Source of the DNA: Candidatus Parcubacteria bacterium
GTDB lineage: Bacteria; Patescibacteriota; Minisyncoccia; Minisyncoccales; Staskawiczbacteraceae
Assembly (NCBI GenBank): GCA_019658985.1
Contig: JAIFWS010000008.1
Span: 1-17,812, forward strand
Direction: 5' to 3'
Length of the DNA: 17,812 nt
Positions within the stretch are counted from its first letter, which is position 1; each line of letters starts with the position of its first letter. Of the stretch, positions 13,226-17,812 are shown piece by piece. The notes below the pieces were generated by a model. It saw nothing but the letters and a program-made list of their open reading frames with translations, searched no databases and was not told the origin of the DNA. The position numbers were made by a program, and so were the translations under genes.

Positions 13226-14217
13226 ATTCGTCAAACATGCGCAAAGTCATTATGGACTCGCCAAAACAATTGGCGGAGGGTTTAGCCCTGGCAGAACACA
13301 TCAAGCCGGACGCTAATGTTTCAAATGTCATTATCTGCGGGATCGGCGGTTCCGCCCTGCCGGCAGAATTAATCGAAACGCTGCAGGTAGCGATGGCCGT
13401 GCCGATGCACATCCACAAAGATTACGATCTGCCAAAGTCAAAAGTATTGCTCACCAGCTTAGTTATCTGCATCTCTTATTCCGGTAATACCGAGGAAACG
13501 GTTTCCGCCATGGGAATGGCACTGGAAAAGAAACTGCAAGTCGTGGCTATTGCCACAGGAGGAAAAGTCGCGCAATTGGCAAAAGAACATAACATCCCAT
13601 TGGCGACCATCCCTTCCGGCATCCAACCACGGTGCGCAACCGGATATATTTTCTCGGCATTGATCCAAATCCTTGAAAACGCGGGATTAATCGATAATGT
13701 CAGTAATGACATCAAGGCAACAGCGATTGAATTACCGAAAATCACTGATGAATTAGAACAGCAAGGCAAAGAACTGGCCGAAACATTAAAAGGCGCCCTG
13801 CCGGTCATGTATGCCTCCCAGGATTTCCGGGCTTTGGCCATGATCTGGAAAATAAAATTCAACGAGAATTCCAAAATTCCCGCTTTCTATAATTACTTCC
13901 CGGAATTAAACCACAATGAAATGGTGGGATACACCGGATTGAAAACCCTGGGAATAGAAAACTTGCACGCAATTATCCTGCAAGATTCTGGCGACCACCA
14001 GCGCAATAAAAAGAGGATGGAATTAACCGCCGGCGTTATCGAAAAAGCCGGAGGCAGGGTTTCAGTGATAAACATCAAAGAAGGCTCGAGAATGTTTAAA
14101 ATATTTTCTTCACTGCTGTTGGGAGACTTTGTTTCATACTACCTGGCTCTTGGATATGGAACCGACCCGGCTCCGGTAGCCATGGTTGAAGAATTCAAGA
14201 AAAACATGTCTGGCTAA
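13216..14217 (+). CDS. Bifunctional phosphoglucose/phosphomannose isomerase (SIS domain)
   Basis: Interconverts glucose-6-P or mannose-6-P with fructose-6-P. I choose ATG 13216 (333 residues, MEIDSSNMRKVI, the family-like start) over 13192, which would run 34 bases into the preceding gene. GIGGSA (42-47) and SYSGNTEET (about 89-97) are the SIS sugar-phosphate sites, QPRCATGY the conserved central loop, and PELNHNEMVGY near residue 230 carries the catalytic Glu/His of the PGI_C-type domain. ATG overlaps the previous stop (ATGGAAATAG), suggesting translational coupling. Confidence 0.92.
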   Translation: MEIDSSNMRKVIMDSPKQLAEGLALAEHIKPDANVSNVIICGIGGSALPAELIETLQVAMAVPMHIHKDYDLPKSKVLLTSLVICISYSGNTEETVSAMGMALEKKLQVVAIATGGKVAQLAKEHNIPLATIPSGIQPRCATGYIFSALIQILENAGLIDNVSNDIKATAIELPKITDELEQQGKELAETLKGALPVMYASQDFRALAMIWKIKFNENSKIPAFYNYFPELNHNEMVGYTGLKTLGIENLHAIILQDSGDHQRNKKRMELTAGVIEKAGGRVSVINIKEGSRMFKIFSSLLLGDFVSYYLALGYGTDPAPVAMVEEFKKNMSG

Positions 14218-14254
14218 GCCAGATCTGGCGAAGACAGACAGAAACTAGCCATTC

Positions 14255-14338
14255 GCGGATGTGGCGGAATTGGCAGACGCACTGGCTTCAGGAGCCAGCG
14301 AGGGAAACCTCATGAGAGTTCAACTCTCTCCATCCGCA
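14255..14338 (+). tRNA. tRNA-Leu, anticodon CAG
   Basis: 84 bases with all four arms plus a long variable arm (class II). Acceptor GCGGATG pairs with CATCCGC, anticodon stem CTGGC/GCCAG encloses TTCAGGA with CAG as anticodon, variable stem GAGG-GAAA-CCTC, T-stem GAGAG/CTCTC with TTCAACT. The discriminator base is A; the CCA end is not encoded and must be added by a nucleotidyltransferase. Confidence 0.96.
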
Positions 14339-14360
14339 CAAAAATAATAAACTCATCGCT

Positions 14361-14430
14361 TCGTCATTGCGAGGCTTTAGCCGAAGCAATCTAGATTGCC
14401 ACGCCGCCTGCTGGCGTCTCGCAATGACGA
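14361..14430. repeat. Palindromic dispersed repeat between tRNA-Leu and RNase J
   Basis: Ends are a perfect 13-bp inverted repeat (TCGTCATTGCGAG at 14361-14373, CTCGCAATGACGA at 14418-14430) around an internal AAGCAATCTAGATTGC. The GTCATTGCGAGG...AAGCAATCT pattern is a repeat widely seen in environmental bacterial genomes, stated from memory. Non-coding; no gene fits the 117-base gap. Confidence 0.8.
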
Positions 14431-14457
14431 CGAGAAAAACAATAACAAAATAAAAAT

Positions 14458-16242
14458 ATGCAACAAAAACCAAAAAGATCGTTTAACCCGCATCGCCAAA
14501 AAAACAACACACAGCAAAATTACGGCGAAGCAAAAATAGAATTAACACCGGCAAAGCCTAACACGCTGCGCATCATTCCTTTGGGAGGAATGGAAGAAGT
14601 CGGCCGGAACATGACCGTCTTCGAGTACAATAGTGATATTGTGATCTTAGATATGGGACTGCAATTCCCTGAAGAAGACATGCCGGGAATTGACTATGTA
14701 ATTCCAAACACCGAATATTTAGCGGGCAAAGAAAAGAATATTAAAGCCGTTATCTTCTCCCACGGACACTTGGACCACATCGGAGCGGCTCCGATCCTGC
14801 TCAAGAAATTAAACTATCCGGAAGTGCTCGGCCGCCCGTTGACCATGGAAATGATCAAGCACCGCATGGAAGATTTCGATAAAGGCAGCTCAAAAAAATT
14901 AAAAACGACGTACATCAAAGCCCTCGATGAAAAATACACCCTGGGAAATTTCGCCTTGTCATTTTTCCAGATCGACCACGCCATCATGGACGCGGTCGGA
15001 GTGATTTTGGAAACACCGGCGGCAACGGTCATCCATCCTGGAGATTGGACGATTGAAAAAGATCCGACGACCGGCAGAGATATCATCCACTACACTCATT
15101 TGGCGAATTTGAAAAAGCCAGGAATCCCAACCATCTTAATGATGGAAGCGCTGGGAGCCGTTAACACCAAAACTCCGGTCACCGAAAAAGAAATGATGGG
15201 CAATATCAATAAACTCATCGGAGGCGCACCGGGCCGCACGATCGTGGCCACTTTTTCCAGCCAGATTGAACGTATTAAGCAAATCATGGAATTTGCCGCC
15301 GCTAATAATAAAAAAGTGGCGCTCGACGGATTCTCCATGAAAATGAATATCGAATTGGCCACCAAGCTTGGCTACATCAAAGTGCCAAAAGACGTTGTCA
15401 TTTCCATTGATCGCCTCAAAGATTATCCGGACAACAAAGTCATCGTCATCTGCACCGGCGCACAAGGAGAAGAAATGGCCGCCCTGCCAAGGATTATCGC
15501 CGGCAACCACAAATACATCACCATTAAAAAAGATGATACGATCATCTTCTCGTCTTCGGTGATCCCGGGAAACGAAAGGACGGTTCAAAGAGTCAAAGAC
15601 AACATTTATCGCTTATCAGATAACGTCTACCACAACGACATCATGAACGTCCACGCTTCGGGACACACCAACATCGACGGAATCAAGCAGATGCTTTCCG
15701 AAGTAAAACCGGATTATCTGATCCCGGTGTACGGAAACCACTTCATGCTTAAAGAAGCCGCCCGTATCGCCTACGGCATGGGTTGGACAAAAGATAAAGT
15801 CATCGTGCCTGATAACGGCAGTATTATCACCTTTGAAAAAGGTGTGGCCGGATCGCAGGTTTTGAAAGAAAAAGTTCCGGTAAACTATGTCTTCGTTGAC
15901 GGACTGGGAGTTGGAGACGTGGGCGAAATCGTGCTGCGCGACCGGCAAATGCTGGCCCAAGACGGAATGTTTATGATCGTCGCCGTCGTGGACAGGCAAA
16001 CCGGACAGGTAAAAGGATCGCCGGATATCGTTTCCCGCGGATTCGTTTATCTTCGCGAATCAAAAGATTTACTGACCCAGACCAGAAAGAAAGTGATTGA
16101 AATCGTCAGCAAGAGCGGCGGCCAGGGTAAAACTGAAAACTGGTCGTACGTAAAAGATGAAATCCGGAATAAAATCGGTGATTTCCTGTTTGCGAAGACT
16201 GAGCGCCGGCCAATGATCTTGCCTGTGGTTATCGAGGTATAA
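14458..16242 (+). CDS. Ribonuclease J, divergent active-site version
   Basis: 594 residues with a metallo-beta-lactamase fold, beta-CASP insert and RNase J C-terminal domain; a 5'-exo/endonuclease of mRNA decay and rRNA maturation. The N-terminal 30 residues are basic and Gln/Asn-rich. Zinc-site residues are His102-x-His104-x-Asp106-His107, His174 and Asp196 (HPGDW). Later HASGH (399-403) and CTGAQGEEMAALPRI match the family. Three places differ from the B. subtilis-type motifs as I remember them: SDSTN is MEALG (Glu230), SNIHR is SQIER (Glu271), and PIHGE is PVYGN (Tyr425, with His428 close by). ATG 14458 opens the frame after the palindromic repeat; no Shine-Dalgarno. Confidence 0.9.
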   Translation: MQQKPKRSFNPHRQKNNTQQNYGEAKIELTPAKPNTLRIIPLGGMEEVGRNMTVFEYNSDIVILDMGLQFPEEDMPGIDYVIPNTEYLAGKEKNIKAVIFSHGHLDHIGAAPILLKKLNYPEVLGRPLTMEMIKHRMEDFDKGSSKKLKTTYIKALDEKYTLGNFALSFFQIDHAIMDAVGVILETPAATVIHPGDWTIEKDPTTGRDIIHYTHLANLKKPGIPTILMMEALGAVNTKTPVTEKEMMGNINKLIGGAPGRTIVATFSSQIERIKQIMEFAAANNKKVALDGFSMKMNIELATKLGYIKVPKDVVISIDRLKDYPDNKVIVICTGAQGEEMAALPRIIAGNHKYITIKKDDTIIFSSSVIPGNERTVQRVKDNIYRLSDNVYHNDIMNVHASGHTNIDGIKQMLSEVKPDYLIPVYGNHFMLKEAARIAYGMGWTKDKVIVPDNGSIITFEKGVAGSQVLKEKVPVNYVFVDGLGVGDVGEIVLRDRQMLAQDGMFMIVAVVDRQTGQVKGSPDIVSRGFVYLRESKDLLTQTRKKVIEIVSKSGGQGKTENWSYVKDEIRNKIGDFLFAKTERRPMILPVVIEV

Positions 16243-16253
16243 AAACCCATCAA

Positions 16254-16316
16254 TGTCATCCCCGACTTGATCGGGGATCCAGAAAACCCTGGATTCCCGC
16301 TTTCGCGGGAATGACA
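16254..16316. repeat. Palindromic dispersed repeat between RNase J and trpS
   Basis: Outer TGTCAT (16254-16259) and ATGACA (16311-16316) enclose two hairpins, CCCCGA-CTTGA-TCGGGG and TTCCCGC-TTTC-GCGGGAA, joined by GGATCCAG...CTGGATT. It is the CCCCGACTTGATCGGGG/CGCGGGAATGAC type of repeat known from many bacteria, stated from memory. It also could terminate or stabilise the RNase J message. Confidence 0.8.
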
Positions 16317-16327
16317 AATCATAATTT

Positions 16328-17305
16328 ATGAAAATATTTTCCGGCATACGGCCGTCCGGCAACCTCCATTTGGGAAATTACCTTGGAGCCATGCAACAGT
16401 GGATCAAACTGCAAAATGAAAATGACTGTGTCTTTTGCATCGTTGATTTGCACGCCATTACTACTCCCTACAAACCGGGGGAATTAAAAAAACATATCCT
16501 GGATACCACAGCTGTTTACCTGGCCGCCGGAATCAATCCCGAAAAATCCGTCATCTTTGTGCAATCGCAAGTTAAAGAACACTCCGAGCTGGCCTGGCTC
16601 CTGGAAACCATCACTCCGATGGGAGAATTAAAGCGCATGACTCAGTTTAAGGAAAAATCTGAACAACATAAAGATTATGTTAACGCAGGCTTGCTGAGCT
16701 ATCCTGTTTTGATGGCCGCCGATATTTTACTCTATAAAACGGATTCCGTGCCGGTAGGCAAGGACCAGGAACAACACATTGAATTCACCCGGATGATCGC
16801 CAAAAAATTCAACCAGAAATTCGGCGACACTTTCAAAGAACCAGCTTCGATGATTTTGAAAGAAGGGGCAAAAATCATGAGTTTGACCAACCCGAAAAAG
16901 AAAATGTCAAAATCGGACGAGCCCAAAAGCTGTATTTTCCTGTTTGATACTCCAGCCGATATCACTAAAAAAATCATGTCAGCAGAAACGGATTCCGGCA
17001 AAGAAGTAATCTACAACGTAACCAAAAAGCGAGGCATCTCAAATTTACTGACTATTTATAGCCTGCTAACCGGAAAAACCACTGCGGATTTAGAAAAAGA
17101 ATTCAAAGGCAAAGGCTATGGGGATTTTAAAAAGTCGTTGGCCGAAGTCGTTGTGCAATATCTGGAACCGTTCCGGAGAAAACAGCAGGAATTTGCCACC
17201 CGCGAATCTTACCTGGAAGAAATTCTCAAACAGGGACAAAGCAGAGCTCAGATTATCGCCCAGGCAACAATGCAGGAAGTGAAACAAAAAATGGGATTGA
17301 TCTAA
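16328..17305 (+). CDS. trpS: Tryptophanyl-tRNA synthetase
   Basis: Charges tRNA-Trp. 325 residues, the usual length. The class I signatures are GIRPSGNLHLGNYLGA (HLGN at 14-17, the HIGH equivalent) and KMSKS at 192-196. DLHAITTPY, YPVLMAADILLY and PVGKDQEQHIEFTR are TrpRS-specific blocks for Trp and adenylate binding. The C-terminal anticodon-binding helices end in ATMQEVKQKMGLI. The gene is 85 bases after RNase J with a dispersed repeat between, and a strong terminator follows. Confidence 0.97.
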   Translation: MKIFSGIRPSGNLHLGNYLGAMQQWIKLQNENDCVFCIVDLHAITTPYKPGELKKHILDTTAVYLAAGINPEKSVIFVQSQVKEHSELAWLLETITPMGELKRMTQFKEKSEQHKDYVNAGLLSYPVLMAADILLYKTDSVPVGKDQEQHIEFTRMIAKKFNQKFGDTFKEPASMILKEGAKIMSLTNPKKKMSKSDEPKSCIFLFDTPADITKKIMSAETDSGKEVIYNVTKKRGISNLLTIYSLLTGKTTADLEKEFKGKGYGDFKKSLAEVVVQYLEPFRRKQQEFATRESYLEEILKQGQSRAQIIAQATMQEVKQKMGLI

Positions 17306-17313
17306 TCTCACAA

Positions 17314-17347
17314 AACCAAAAACCGCCCAAGAGGGCGGTTTTTGGTT
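17314..17347. terminator. Bidirectional rho-independent terminator
   Basis: A perfect 15-bp stem (17314-17328 with 17333-17347) around AAGA; the GC block CCGCCC/GGGCGG is flanked by A5 and T5, so it works in both directions, ending trpS and the convergent gene beyond. Confidence 0.92.
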
Positions 17348-17356
17348 GCAAAGTAC

Positions 17357-17812
17357 TTATCTTAGCATTCTTCTTAACTTCTCGAGCTCTGCTTTTTCGT
17401 TAACATCCTGTACATCTTCATATCCCGAAACCGCAGCCCTCATATCATCTAATTGCGCACGCGACATATCTGCTGGAGACTTTTTAATGATCGACCTCCA
17501 GAGGGCAAGCCTCTCTTGACGCTGAACATCGTTAAGCTCTGCCGCCTGACCCTTAGCTATTTCTTTCACCATATTGGCTCGTCTCGCCCTACCCGCCTTC
17601 TGCGCCTGTTCACCAGCTTTTAATGCTTGAACAGCTTTTTCATCAATATCAAATGCATTAATTATGTCTCCCAACGCCTTGTTAGCGTCATCTTCAAGTG
17701 GCGCATTTTCTTCTGCTTTTGGCACACTTCGCAGCTGCTCCTCGCTACCGACAATCTCCTCAGGGCGGAAAAAATCAGGACTATCTTCAGACGTACTCCG
17801 ACCACCTTCTCT
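17357..17812 (-). CDS. Hypothetical charged, helical protein, N-terminus beyond window edge
   Basis: The frame is open from the stop at 17357 to the window edge (151 residues) with no in-frame stop. A GTG at 17725 is only an internal Val, since coding-like sequence (DSPDFFRPEEIVGSEEQLRS) continues upstream. The visible part is an acidic, probably disordered stretch (about the first 60 residues) followed by Ala/Lys/Arg/Glu-rich helices (NKALGDIINAFDIDEKAVQA, GRARRANMVKEIAKG, LRRMLR at the end). No membrane segment or known motif is visible. It converges on trpS across a shared terminator. I do not recognise it. Confidence 0.7.
   Translation of the reverse strand, partial: REGGRSTSEDSPDFFRPEEIVGSEEQLRSVPKAEENAPLEDDANKALGDIINAFDIDEKAVQALKAGEQAQKAGRARRANMVKEIAKGQAAELNDVQRQERLALWRSIIKKSPADMSRAQLDDMRAAVSGYEDVQDVNEKAELEKLRRMLR

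Noticed and set aside
14209..14240. Palindromic TCTGGC/GCCAGA run after the isomerase gene as a terminator
   Set aside because: There is a short hairpin over the stop codon but no T-run follows, and tRNA-Leu begins soon after.
15136..15999. Long minus-strand frames opposite RNase J (150 and 127 codons)
   Set aside because: Antisense shadows of a well-supported gene, rich in His/Asp/Val as expected from the complementary codons.
17723..17725. GTG at 17725 as the start of the last gene
   Set aside because: The frame stays open and coding-like to the window edge; the gene is partial instead.

Overview
The window looks like a piece of a small-genome bacterium of the Patescibacteria/CPR type, most like Parcubacteria. 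I infer this from compact, short versions of core proteins (61-residue L28, 122-residue ATP synthase delta, a UvrC without its helix-hairpin-helix end), from the near absence of Shine-Dalgarno sequences in front of genes, from a membrane-anchored SBP_bac_5 protein of a kind I associate with this group, and from AT-rich palindromic repeats of a style common in these genomes. The taxon is an inference; no rRNA is present.

Left half, minus strand (about 7450 down to 1): a long co-directional run. It begins with a PD-(D/E)XK nuclease with four cysteines, then a CPHC thioredoxin-like protein with its DsbB-type membrane oxidase, a small beta-repeat/TM protein, a stand-alone receiver-domain response regulator and a DUF2127-like membrane protein. 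It then enters the F1Fo ATP synthase operon atpB-E-F-H-A-G, which continues off the left edge. A good promoter sits just before atpB. Two things interrupt the atp genes: an AT-rich 20-bp inverted repeat between atpE and atpB, and a complete foreign-looking cassette between atpA and atpG. The cassette lies on the opposite strand and has its own promoter, a strong ribosome binding site, a 70-codon ribbon-helix-helix-like gene of about 62% GC, and a terminator.

Middle (7480-8700): a terminator, a cysteine/histidine-tailed 63-residue membrane protein, a site-2 (M50) protease, and divergently rpmB.

Right half, plus strand (8455-17305): rpmB, a short uvrC, a roughly 440-nt gene-free stretch that reads as a highly structured, terminator-ended RNA of no family I recognise, a 4-TM holin-like protein, secG, a peptide-type solute-binding protein with a peptidoglycan-binding domain inserted inside it, a bifunctional phosphoglucose/phosphomannose isomerase, tRNA-Leu(CAG), a divergent RNase J, and trpS. 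Two palindromic dispersed repeats flank the RNase J gene. A perfect 15-bp hairpin ends trpS, and beyond it an unknown charged protein runs in from the right edge on the minus strand.

The main candidates for something new are the structured RNA at about 10021-10460, the regulator-like cassette wedged into the ATP synthase operon, and the solute-binding protein with the internal cell-wall-binding domain.
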